Positions 1 through 12,521 of a stretch of DNA of 64,000 nucleotides are shown one piece after another. A program made the position numbers and the translations under genes. Source of the DNA: Motacilla alba alba (taxonomy: Eukaryota > Chordata > Aves > Passeriformes > Motacillidae); assembly GCF_015832195.1 (NCBI RefSeq), contig NC_052018.1:70121666-70185665 (forward strand), read 5' to 3'. The first letter of the stretch is position 1. Each line of letters opens with the position of its first letter. The notes under the pieces were generated by a model. The model did no database searches. It had not been told where the DNA came from and saw only the letters and a list, made by a program, of their open reading frames with translations.

Positions 1-3000
1 AGCTGAAATAGTTGGTAGGTGGGCTGAGCCATAAACCAAAATAATCCCAGCATGTGAGAGAGGATGAGCAGACAGCTTCAAGATTATACAGGAGATGGAA
101 GCAAACAATGTCAACTGTCCGAAAAGAAAACATGGAATAATATCTTCAAAATACATAGTAAAAGACTGATCTATCTAATAATGCTTGCTCTTGGATATGA
201 ATTTTATTGCTATACTTGTTCAGTAAAAATAGATTTAGCCTTTTCTCTTCATTATCAATAGCATATGTAACAAGGATGAATATACCAAGTTTAGGGTATA
301 TGGTCAATGCATTCTTAGAAGGGAGTTTTCACTAATTGTGCTTTGTGAAATAATAAACTATTATTTTAGTAACTCCCCATATCCATTTATACTCATGTTC
401 ACTGCCAGAACAGGGTAATTGTGTTTTATGTGATATTGTGTTTTTTCTGATATTGAAACTTAGAGCATCCTCGGAGATGACAACTGAGGTTTACATGTGT
501 TAGGAAATGGCTCGCAATTACATTTAATGTATGGATATATTGTCCTAAAAAGTGTGTCCATCCTAAAAAGTGTAATCCATGGTGTCCAACCAGACAAAAA
601 TGAGTTGGTATTGGTGAGATTGATTAAATTTCTCATCAAGATAATACAAAAAGAATTTGACAAATAATTCACAGACAGCACAAATGAGCAAACTGCAAGA
701 AATGACTTGATTACAGCACCTTCACACTGAAATCCTAGGAGAATCGTACCAAATTAAAAACATCAATTCATATTCAGGTACTAAATGCACTGACTTTTTT
801 AGTGGGCTGAAGAATGTCACTACCCATAGACTTCAAAAGGAATTAGGGGTGATCAATTTGGATCTTATAGGTGTGGGAAGGTTAAGTACAGTGTCTCTCA
901 CACAGGGCATCAGCCATGGTGGGATTTCAGTCCAGGAGAGAGTCAAAAAACTTTGCTGAAGGAGAGTTTTCTCTTTTGGAAGGGTTTGTAGGCAGGTGAG
1001 GGTTGGGGGTGCCTTGTCCTCTTCCTGAGGCTTCAGCTCTGTCTGCAGGCATAGAGGAAGGGGCTTTGGGTGCAGCACCAGGCAGTGCTTTGCAGACAGA
1101 TGCTTGAGAATGAGCAGCCTTCTTACTGCTGTGAGAAGGCAGGTGCCAGCTCCCTCAGCAAACAAACTTGGGCCTGATCCTGGAGGAAAACTGTGCTTTT
1201 CTATCCAGACCCCCAGGGCAAGATACTTGTTGCACAAGGGAATTTTTCTGCCCATTCGAGAGCATGACCCCACATTGATTCTAGAGCTAGAAAGCACAAA
1301 ATCTGTGGCTTATTTTTCCTTTCAACAGTTTGCAGTTTACAGGAGAGCTCCTGATCTGCAGGATGTTCTATGAAGACTGTCAAAAGTAAAACAGCCTGCT
1401 ACCTCCCTAGGAAATCCCTGTTCTTGCAGGATAAAGGGGCTCAGTGTGTAGCTGATGTCAAAGGTGCTGATATACACACGTATAGAACACACACATATGT
1501 ACACCACCACAAGGAGACATTTCCAACAGCTTTTACTACTGGTTCACCACTCCTTCCAACTGAATCTTTACAGTTCCACCAAAGCCCTCAGCAAGAATGG
1601 AAAATCCAGCAGCAGAACCTCAAAAATGCTACCCAAAATATCTTGACACCTCACAAAATCTCAGCAACAGAGTCATTCAGAGTCACAGTGCCCTGTGATA
1701 TCCTTATCTGTCATTCCCTTCCCCCTCTCCCCTCAAGGTACCTAACACAAAATCTGGCTCATTTTACTGTAAATGTGCACTAGGGAATCTGCTAAATTTG
1801 GCTCTATCAATACTGCACCTACACAACTTGAATAAAGAGCTTCAGTGTTTGAACTCAGCCCTTCCTCAAAACTTAATGCGCTGTGATGAAACTGAGAGAA
1901 AGGGAGGTTACTCAATAAGCTTAAGCCCTTGAGAGACAGAAAAATGTACTGAACAGTAGTTCATATTGTTACTAATTTTAGTCCGAATTTCTTTACAGAT
2001 TGTTTTCCAGGAAGAGTGACAAAAGTAGCAATGTGGTTTCAGCTATCTGTTCAGAAACCTGGCAGAGGAAATGCCTGTTTTGCTACCCTAGTCTCTGCTG
2101 GATCCCTAGCAGCCAGGGTGCTGCTCTTCTGGCAGGCCCTGCTACTGCAGGGAAGGGATCTAAAGCACCTCACAAGGGCAGGTGGGTAAAGCAACACCTG
2201 AGATGCACAGGGCTCCAAGTAGCTGGGGACACCAGCTTAGTTATCTCCTAGGGTTGCTGGATACCTTCCCAGTGCTGGAGAGCTGGTCAGCTTTGTCATG
2301 GCCATGTTGGGGTTACGCAGGAGGTACAGCCTGCTGAAATCTCACTACGAGACCAAGGATGAGCTGAAGAGCTGCATAGCTGGCTGGTCATGGGGGAGGC
2401 AGGTGGCTATTTTATTGAAGGGATCCCACAGCAGGAATGAGAGTTCCTGTTCAAGCAGAAAGACCAGTGGCATGCAGTGGCAGATAGAAGGTGAACCTGG
2501 CATTCAGCTGGACACATTTTCCATCTCACTGCAAATCACCTGCTCTTGTTTGTTGTGTAGTGGTGGTCCGGAATGAAGAGCTCAGTGTGAGCAGGGGAGA
2601 GGCATGAGATGTGCTGTGAAGACTGTAACACAACTATCGGGAATCACTCAGGCACACCGAGGACTATGGGGACACCAGCGTGATTTGTACCCAGTCTAAT
2701 GGAAAATCAATTAATTCATTCTCGAAGAAGAAACAAAACTGCATTAACAAATCTTCTCTGGTCAGTGCTATTTACATCTTTATTTGCCAGAAAAGGGGAG
2801 AACATCAGAACAAGGAGGTGGGTATAAACCGAATCCCTGTGGAGGAGGATTGACCAGGTAAGCATGCACTTAAACCAGGACATGTCTTTCAGCTGTCTGC
2901 ACTTTGTTCAGCCTGGAGGGACTGTGTTCAAAGGCTTGGGTGAGCTGAGTGTGTGCTAAGGAGCTTATCTGCTGGAGTAGGTTAGATCAGCCATGAGAAG

Positions 3001-4216
3001 CCAAATTAAGACAGCTTGCATCTCACCTGCTGCTGCCAGTGCCACCGTATCTTCAGCCTGTGTGTGCTTGTGGGGATGGATCTGCTTACACCTTACCTCT
3101 GGCGGACAAGAGAGGCTCCTGAGGAGGAGGAAATGTCTGCTGGAAGCCACACATAGATGTTTAGGGCTGTTTGCAGGATGGGGCATGTGTCTTGGCCTTT
3201 TTGTGGCTCTGACCCTTTGACAAACTTTGCTCCTCAGGAAGGAGCGCCATTCAGCATCAATGAAAATCAGCACTGGCACTCCTAAATTTTAGTAATTAGT
3301 CAAATTAATTATTAAAGATACAGAAATTAACACTAGCAAGGAATCACCAGGGTTTGCTGATTATTCTCTTTCCATTTGGTTCCTAAATGCTGCTGGGGAG
3401 CTGGAAGCCAGTTTCAGGTAACTTACACTAGTCCGGATTCTCATCTTCACCAGAGCTGTGCCAACATGAGATATTTTTGGTTTGAAAAGAGTATAAATGA
3501 ACTGAGAGTTTGGCTCATGGGTGAGGATTGGATAACATGATGACAGAAGGGCTTTATAAACATTTATTATTCAAAATCTCTTCTGCAAATGTGAACACGC
3601 CTAGGCAATTATCTTGCTTTAGTCGCAGATGGGCAATTTTGATGCAATTATTATGCACCTTCAGTACTACAAAGCTTTCAGTGCCATTCCTTTTGAAAAT
3701 GTCTGAATTAAAGGGAATGAAAAAACTAATGAACTATTGCATCTTTTTCCTGTCAGCTGCACAACATCTAGTAGATGCCATCAGCATGTTTCATGTGGAA
3801 GAACTGCATGGTCATGGCTGTTAGCCCGAAGGCTTGTAAAAGCTGAGCTTTTTGCTGAAGACAAACTCATCTGTAGCCTTTGGTAGCTGAGTTGCTTGAG
3901 GAAGGATAATTTGTTGTTGTACACTCGGATCACGACATGAGATTGATAATAAGACTTCGTCATCTCTCAGATATCCCTAATGAGATGTTTTTACAGGTCC
4001 CCAAAACCTGTGGTTATTTACTGTTCTGAGCTAGACAAAAGCTTTTTGAGACTCCAGATACCAGCAGCATAATAGTGGAAAGTGTCTGAGGCCACACTGA
4101 CAAAGAGAACAGTTTGTTTTTAGCACAATTGCTATGGAGGAAACACACTTGTCTCCAGTTTCTCGAAACCACTTGTGTCTGGTTTCTTGCAGCAAACACA
4201 TCCGGGAAGCCAGCTG

Positions 4217-4242
4217 TTTTTTGTTTTGTTTTGTTTTGTTTT
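4217..4242. repeat. (TTTTG)n microsatellite
   Basis: About five TTTTG units in a row, with a short T-run at the start. Confidence 0.9.
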
Positions 4243-5494
4243 AATCTTTAAAACAAAGCAAAGCTCAAGAAATATAAAGCAGCAGACAAGTTAGTTTGCA
4301 ACTTGCCAGCCAAAAGTAAAGCCCACAATTAACTATACATATAACTGGCACAATTTTCAAGAGCAATTTCCTCATTATGACTCCTGTTCACCTGAAAATA
4401 AAGCCAATTCACTGCTTACTTTTGAAAAGACTGCAAGAAGATATCTTTAGCAGTTTGGCAAATTCTAGTTGCACATTCATTCTTGTTAAGAAATAAATCA
4501 GTTAATACATGAAATAACCCTTGGTAGTATGATTATATCTTCCCTAGGTGGTTCTGAGTTGCTTATTTGGACCTCTATAACCTGGATTGCTGCTGAGCCG
4601 AACCAAGCCAAACTTGGTACATCCCATGCTAAGAGCCAGCAGCCAGCCGCAGGACCCTATACATGAGCAATGCTACGAGAAGCAAACTGAAATCCCACAG
4701 GATTTATTGAGCCCTCTTAGCTGATAGAACAGCTATAAGTACTATCACTCATGCAAATGTTACGTTTTAGCAGAGCTCATGCACTCTGCTTCCACGACAC
4801 ACAACATTTGGCCCACCATCTCTGATTCCCAAGCACGCGCTAACCACTCTTTGAGGTTCTTCTTGTTTTTCAGACTCCCAGCACACTAGCACACTGAGAG
4901 AAACCACCTTCCTTGTTTCAAATACCCCCCTTATTCTGCTTGATGTCACTTAGCTCTTACTTCACCTTCCTCAATCCATGGTTCAGCTGATCTTTATCAT
5001 ACTCCCATACAGTTACCTGTCTTACGTGATCAAGAGTACAACTCTGCTAAAAAAATACACACGGAACTTGGAAAAGCAGAAAATTATGGCACAGGATCTA
5101 TCTGGAACTACAGAAGAGCATGGTTTTGTAAATTGTCTGGAAAACCTATGAAATCAATAGAGCTCTTTGTTAAATGCTGTAAGACTTTCTGGTGGCTGGC
5201 CTTAATTGTTAAAAATTTCCTGAGCAAGGGCAGGTCTGCATACATATTAACAGAAAGCAGCTGATCATGTGTCTGTATGTCACTATATCCTCCTCTGGCA
5301 CACTTTTTTTGCAACACTAAGTTTTTCTATTTCACTTCTCCAGAATCAAAAGACACTTTAAAAAGTAATGTGGAGGTGAATTGCAGGGTGAATTTCAGGC
5401 TGGTCAAAACCTGAGTTCCCCTCTGCAAGATGAAATACATCTCAATAGTTATTAACTTGATATTTTTAATATTCACTCAGCCAGACCCCTTCTG

Positions 5495-5698
5495 ATAGAA
5501 ATTAGGAAGAAATTAGTTGCTGTGAGGGTGGTGAGGCACTAGAACAGAGTGTCCAGAGAAGCTGTGATGCCGCATCCCTGGAAGTGTTTAAGGTCAGGCT
5601 GGATGGGGATTTGAGCAATCTGCTCTAGTAGGAGGTGCCCCTGCTCATGGTGGGGGAGTTGGAACTAGATGATCTTTAAGATCTCTGCCATTCTGTGA
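5495..5698 (+). mobile_element. CR1 LINE 3' fragment
   Basis: The sequence runs through GTGAGGGTGGTGAGGCACTAG, then AGAGAAGCTGTG and a CCCTGGAAGTGTTTAAGG-like segment, to GGAACTAGATGATCTTTAAG and a terminal TTCTGTGA. This is the standard order of the CR1 ORF2 C-terminus and short 3' UTR. It is 5'-truncated and diverged, with a single tail octamer, so it is an old copy. Confidence 0.9.
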
Positions 5699-6176
5699 CA
5701 AAATCAGCATTTTGTCATGGGGCTCAGTGGAATTATTCTAGATAGGGTCAAGTGCTTCCTGTACCCATCACATTTAATATAGAGAACGTCATTAGAAACT
5801 GAAAATGCTAGATGAAAATGTATTTGATTATTAAAAATAGGTTAAGGTCTCATTTTAGTGGCTTAATACAATTTCTTTTTAAATTTCAAGGTTAATGAAA
5901 AAGAAATCAAATGCTCTTTGTTTGAATCAACATATCTTTTCCTAAGGACAGAAAAACATTTAAGAAGCCTCTGGCAAAAAGGGGCAAGCAGAAGCAGAAT
6001 GGGTACATTCACGGCAATATGTTCTGGTATGTGTGATTTTGGGATATCCTAGAGACAGCACAATAAAAGATGCAATAAAGCACACCTAAATTTAATAACA
6101 GTTATGCCTCATTCAGTGTCTGCAGACCACTAACCATTAACAAAATTAAAAGGCAGATCTGATGTGGCTCTGCACT

Positions 6177-6240
6177 GAGCAGGGTGGACTAGAGCTGCCT
6201 CTCCAGGTCCCCAGCAGCTAGAATTACATGATTCTATGAC
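6177..6240 (+). mobile_element. CR1 LINE 3' tail remnant
   Basis: A short piece with GGGTGGACTAGA, a CCAG-rich middle and a final GATTCTATGA matches the last about 60 bp of CR1. It lies about 480 bp after another CR1 fragment in the same orientation. The different tail octamer (TTCTATGA rather than TTCTGTGA) suggests a separate insertion from another subfamily. Confidence 0.7.
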
Positions 6241-9200
6241 CTGATGTTCAGGGAGCATGGTAAGATGGTCTAACAAGACCACCACTTGTTAGATGGAAAA
6301 AATATCATTACAGACAATGTTACAGAGCTGTGGTTTCATTTTTCTTCTAGTCACTCTTCAGAGGTACTGAAAGTAGAGGTGAGATTCCTGCTATTTTCTA
6401 GTGTCCTATTGAATAGGAAGTTTTCATATAGGAATAATTATCTTTCTGTACTTGGAAATCTATATGTACTGCAGCTGAAGGTATAATAAGCCAGACTAAT
6501 GAAGAAAGCTGCAGTTCCAGTGCAGAAAATGCAAAATAAAATTTTCAGTCGGCCTGGCTAGCCTCTATAATAGATACAGTGAAAAGAATAACCTTAAAAA
6601 AATGGAGTATTTTGGTGAAGCAAAACATTTTTTCAGATGCAATGCAAAGCCAAATGCCAGATGATGTAGTAGAAAAAAACATAAGAGTCCTCCTCTAGCA
6701 AACGGACCTGGATTCATACCATCCAAGGTGCCTCATCTTAGCAATGAAGCTCAATATTCTGTTGCCGAAGGGGCACTCGGGTGCTTGAAGGGACTTGAGA
6801 TCCCTGAGGCTTAACAGCTGAAAGAGATGGGGGATGTCATCCTTCACATAAGGCTTCCAGAGACGCACTCCCCCTGTGGGAATCGGAATGTTTCACTCAG
6901 GCAGTGGAAGGTTTTTGAAGACATGAAGGGAACACTGCAGCAGTGTCTAACTGCTTGTGAAACGAACAGCTTCAGTAAATGAATAGACAGCTCCCAGCTC
7001 CAAAGAGAAGGGACACCATTTATAAATTACCAAACCAAAAGCAACCAACACCAGCTCTAGGTGGGGAAGAGCTCAGTCAGAGGTATGAGGACAGGGAACA
7101 GATGAGGCAGCCACAGGAGACTTAGTGTAGGCTTGCTTAGCCAAGAGACCCAAATGATATGGCAATGGCCATGAAGCCATAAAGTAAATGAGGCTCTTTC
7201 CTTTAAACTCACTGAGTTGTAGCCCTGACCCCAAGGACTGGCAAACAAACCAACAGGAGTTTTTTTTTCTTTTCTACAGCCAGGATGAAGAGAAGCAGTC
7301 TTCACTGTCACCCAAAGCAGGTGAACAAAGTAACAAAACCATATATTGTTTGCCTTCCCTATTTTTGAATCGGATTCTCTGGAAAAAAGCTACTATTTGG
7401 AAAGGTATTTTAGCACTGGAAAACAAAAAATGGTTGTACATAGTGTGTGAACACATATATGAACCTGTCTGCCCATCAGCTTAACGTTAACATACCTTAA
7501 CATTATTTCCCTCAAAAAGCCCTCATGGATGTTCACAGACAACATTAGGTAGCCGTAGGGTTTTTCAGTTTCTGATGCCCTGTTCATATACCTCTGTTGC
7601 AGCCAGCCTCCACCTTTGGCTATTTGTCCCTTTATACCACTTATAGCTTTGTCTAGCAGGCAAGGGTGGCCAGCTCCTGGAGACCTGGACTGAACAGGAT
7701 CCTCAGCCAGGTACGTGTGCATTTATATGAGGCTGCCTTTCCATACAAACACAAACAATCCTGGGAAATCTGGACATAGTCCATAACCACTAGGCAGCTG
7801 GACAAATAGGTTTTTTCCACTTCTGTAGTACTGTCAGCCTCAAACACTTCTCACTGTATCATCCCTCTTTATTGAGAGCTGTTAATTATAGCTACAAAGT
7901 CTGTTGCCATACATGCACTTTCCTTTTTTAAAGCAGCTTTAAAGGTAGATGCCTTAAAGGTATTTTGACACAGATCTGGGCTGGAAAAAAAAAAAGCAGA
8001 ATTCCTTATCACTCCTTGGGTTTTGTAGTTATTTTTGTTGCTGCTGTAAACATGGTGGAGAATCTATCTAGGACAGTCCCCATTTAATGAGTTTGTGCAC
8101 TGGGAGTCAAGATGCTTGGTGTGGTGACCAAGGTAAACAACATTCTGCAAAAAGGCCACCTGTGAAATCTTCTTCCATGTATGATGATTGGAAAAACAGC
8201 AAATCCATGCTCACCTCAGCTTTCTGCTTCTTCCTCTATGCAGTAAACACGATCTCATGCTCTTTTCCCAGTCCTTTTTTTTCCTTTGCCTGCCATAAAA
8301 TACAGTAACTTTTCTGTCTGTACTTGCAGGTCATGCCTGGAGGCAGGAGAGGGAGGAGGTGACATGAGGTCCCTTCAGCCTGGCTTGCTTTTGTCCCACA
8401 GTCTTAGTGAGTGCAGAGAGGTCAGAAAATCTTGGGTGGGACCAGCAGAGACAGATTTGCTCTTAAGGTCTCCTGAGAAAAGCCCTAGCAGTGTGGGAGC
8501 TTAGCAGCTTGCTTAACTAACCAGAGGCAGTGTTAATGAAATGCAGTTTAACTACTGACCAGAGGGATCATTTGGTGCTGCAAGACACAGCATTTTTTTC
8601 CAAGCAAAAGCCATTACATAAATACATTGTTTCATGGCACATGCCCTGTCTGCAGGTAACAAGAACAATTACTTCTCCTTCTAGTCCTTGCCTCAAGCAC
8701 TGTTATCTCATAGGAGGCAGATAATATAATTATTTTGAAGCATCTGTTCAAGCCACAGCAGAGGAGACAAAAGTAATGGAACAACAAGACAAAATTACAG
8801 GACATTACTTAATTCAATCATCCTTGGAATGATTTTGCAAACCAGGCTCAAGATTAAAGAATGTGGGTCTGTCCCGATCAGGCAGTAGCCAATTTTTATT
8901 CTCAATTAGCACTTCACTGAAGTCCAAAAGCCCAGAAAAAGTGATTTGCAAGAGATGAAGGCTTTTCAGATTAAGGGAAAGCTTTTCACAGGACACAAAT
9001 GTTTAGCTCTTTAGCAACACTACGGTCTGAAAAACAAAGGCAAACTCCAAGTGTAATCTGTGAGGTTAAATTAGAAAGGACTGGTGCCCTAAAGGACCCA
9101 TGACCATTTTCTCACAAAAGCTAAAACATGAGTTCTCAGAGAGTGTTAGCTACCTAAATAGAAGGAATTAGCAAATTAGTCAAATAGAATTTTAAAAGAA

Positions 9201-10587
9201 ATCTCTCAAAGGTATTTCCAGGAAGTTTAGAAAGAGAAGTAAACATATAAATGCCACCTTATGTTCCTGGGCCCACCATACAGGCTTGCCATTGTGAGAG
9301 CTACCTCCAGAGAAGATAGGACTGGGCCAGTAATTTTGTGGCTTTCTGCCAGCCACTCACATCAAGAGTCTGATGCAGGTACCAAGCTCCATACCATGCA
9401 CTTGAGGGAAAAAGAAGCTATCACCTTCACCATGGTCCAGGAGCAGTTTTTTAAGCTTTTCAATGGAAGACATTGAGAGGAGCAGTGACTCGGCTCTAGT
9501 TAGGTGCCTAAATCTGGGATGGTGGAGGGCTCCCACTAGCAGCCAGTTTGATCCCAGCCTTTTCTCTTTGTCCTCACCCTTTCCTGCTGTTTACCTTACA
9601 CACCTCACATTTGTGTTTCTGCTGTAGGTTTTGCTCTCCCTCTGAGTTCTGTGGGGAAACCAGACATTCAGCTCCAAGCTGGCAGAGCTGGAATATGCAG
9701 TGTGACATTGAGAAGCCAGCTGTGTCACATTTCCTCCCTAATCAAACCCTTGGTACTGCCTTCAGAAGAGACTGATGTGAACAGGAGGCTCCTCTAGAAA
9801 AACTCTGGAGCTGTTATTTTCTCAGCAACAGGCAGCCTGTAGAGCATATTATTGAGAGCTGGCTGACAAAAAAATTTCAGGGGGCATAAAGACCAAGAGA
9901 CCATGACAATAATTTTAATCACCTAAGAACACAAGTCTCCCCAAAGAAGCAGCTGAAACCACGACTCATGCAATCATCTGGCCATAGTACAGCATGTACA
10001 GCTGTATTATGTCAAGGCAGCAGCAAGAAGCCACCTCCAGAACCCCTGTGGGGTGACATCACACAAGCCCCACCTCCCATGGGGACACACTTTCCTCTTC
10101 AACAGGCAAGAAAGAGCAGCTACTGCAGGTTTCATCGGGAAGTGGTAACTACTTGACTTGAGAAACAGAAGTTAACAACAGCATCACCCTGAGCTCTGTG
10201 GCTTGGGCTTCAGCTGAGCTAAGCCCAAATGGGTGCTCCACGACCAAGATGGGTGCTCTACAGGCTGGACACTGGACACACACCCACCAGCACCACCACT
10301 GCCACAAACGCCATGCTGCTCCAGCAGAAGGCTTCACTACTACTGCTGCTTGTTCTTTGTACAATTTGGCCTTGTCTTGAGCCAGGACCTCTGGCAGAAA
10401 ACTGCATATTCACTGAAAACAGTCAGAGAAGTGATACAGTGGTCCATCAACAACACAACACCTCCAGCACCTCTCAGATATCTGTAGGAGAGATAAAGAT
10501 GACTACAAGTATCATAAACATCTTGTACAATATCCACATCTTGTTTTAATCAATTGTTTTGATACCAAGCACAAAGGTGACAGACGA

Positions 10588-10631
10588 CTGTAGAGATCAA
10601 ACTGATCTCTTGCTGTAGACATCAAACTGAT
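10588..10631. repeat. Tandem duplication, 25-bp period
   Basis: A 19-bp motif CTGTAGAGATCAAACTGAT at 10588-10606 recurs at 10613-10631 with one substitution (AGAG to AGAC). Confidence 0.75.
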
Positions 10632-12482
10632 TAATCTGGAGTTACTCCTAACTGGTCTCTGTCAAACTCTGGTAAGAATCAGATGCTTTATCTTTTAATT
10701 TCAATGGTTTATTTTGTTTCTTGGTTGTTTTTCATTATTATTTTTATTTTCCCCAAGAAGCTAATGTGAACTTGAAATGTAAAGTGATTTTATTTTGAGG
10801 AGCACAAAGTAAATAGGTATTATTTTCAGGATAATGTTCTGAATTAGACAAATAGCAGTTATAAACTGAAGTTTTTTGAAAGAAAACATGCTTCATTGGA
10901 TGACATTTGCTAAAAACACTTGCATTTGTCATGTCTTGATGCCTCCACAGCTTATTTATGACTCTCTTAATGCTGTCTGCTCTGGTGGCGAAGCTCCCAT
11001 CTAAGTAGTAATATAAATCAACAGGATGCCAAAAGTTAACCACACTGCAACATTTTAATGTTGCTGGGTAAGAGAGACTCACGAACACAAACCACTGAAA
11101 AATCAATAGTAAAACAGCATCCAGTCATGCCAAATGGCTTTGACCTTCTTTCCCCTAGGAGCTTCTTCATGGCCAGGGGTTTGGTTAGCAGTGGGGTTCT
11201 CTGCCTGCTGCAGAGAAGGAGGGCAGTACCCACGGTGCAGTGAATTGCACTTCACATGAGTCAGGATCAAACTAATGGACTCAGCTCCTTGCACTACTGA
11301 GAGTGATGGTTAGAGTCTCATCTTTTCCATCATAGCAGAAATACCTGTGAAAAACATTTAGAAACTGGCCCACATTCTCCTGGACCTCAAGTGAAGCTAT
11401 GGCACTGAAACTTTGTGGCCTCTGAAGAACCAAATCTGGATTCTGAGCCCATGGGCATATAGATGCAGAATGACTTTTGTGAAGTCAATATGTTGGTATA
11501 TAAGAGTAAGTGAGATCTACTATGCTCATCCTCTATCATTGTTGCACCAGTATTTTGATTCAGTTTCAAAGACACAACAGAACTTCAGTGCTATCTGTAA
11601 CCTTTTCTGTATTTTCAAAGAAAAATCTTCAGATTCTGGAAGACTAGTGGCAGATAATTTGGGGGCAAATATAAAGACAAAACTCTGAAACAGTGAAAAA
11701 GAACATTCTAAAACATGTTCAAATATGGTTGCAAATCAGTGCAGGGACGGCATTGTGATTCACCCAACACATCAGGGGCATTCAAGGTTTCAGAAGAGAT
11801 TTAGTTCTAGCTTCCGGTGTTTTCTTTAGTTCTAAATCTTTATGAAATAATAAATCAAGATCTAAATTATAAATAAATCAATAATCCTGCAAATAATTAT
11901 TGAAAGTCCTTTCTTTCTTAAAAAAGTCATTAGATAAGACTACACCATGAAAATAAACAAGCTTTCTGAGGTATTTTTCTAAAATGTGAATAAAGCCCTC
12001 TATTACTCCTCCCAGCTGGAACACAGAGGGCAAATCTTTATAAAAGGTATGTTTTCTGCCTAGAGATACACAAAGCTAAGCAACATCTTGCAGAGATTTT
12101 AATTTAATCTTTTATATAGCCAGGGAGCTTTAGGCCCTAGTGCTTTTAATTTATGTTCCCTCATAAATTAATAATGTAGGTATGATGGAGGATAGCTCAT
12201 CAGATTAAATGTGTCATTTTATAAAGCAGTTTGGAAGCAAAAAGTATGAAGTACCCTTAAATGATGCATTAGGTGCACAAATCATTACATGTGTTATTTC
12301 TGTACTGGACAATGGTTGAAATGAATAATAATTTAGTTACAGTAATTTTATTTTAAGCTAGTGAGCACTTGCACAAGAAGTAGGAGAGTGATGCTGGCAT
12401 GCTCTTCTGTGGCCTTCCAGAGCTCTCTGCATCACTTCCATGCCACGACATCCTTGGTGGCAACCATGGGAGAAGTTCTCCA

Positions 12483-12521
12483 GCATTTGATGGAGCATTT
12501 GATGGAGCAGCATTTGATGGA
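12483..12521. repeat. Three copies of GCATTTGATGGA
   Basis: Perfect 12-bp copies lie at 12483-12494, 12495-12506 and 12510-12521, the last separated by an extra GCA. The period is a multiple of three, so the + strand frame repeats HLMEHLMEQHLME, but I see no other evidence that this is coding. Confidence 0.85.

Noticed and set aside
12483..12521. Short regular repeats considered as a CRISPR-like array
   Set aside because: Only three 12-bp copies without unique spacers, in a vertebrate genome; simple local duplication explains it.
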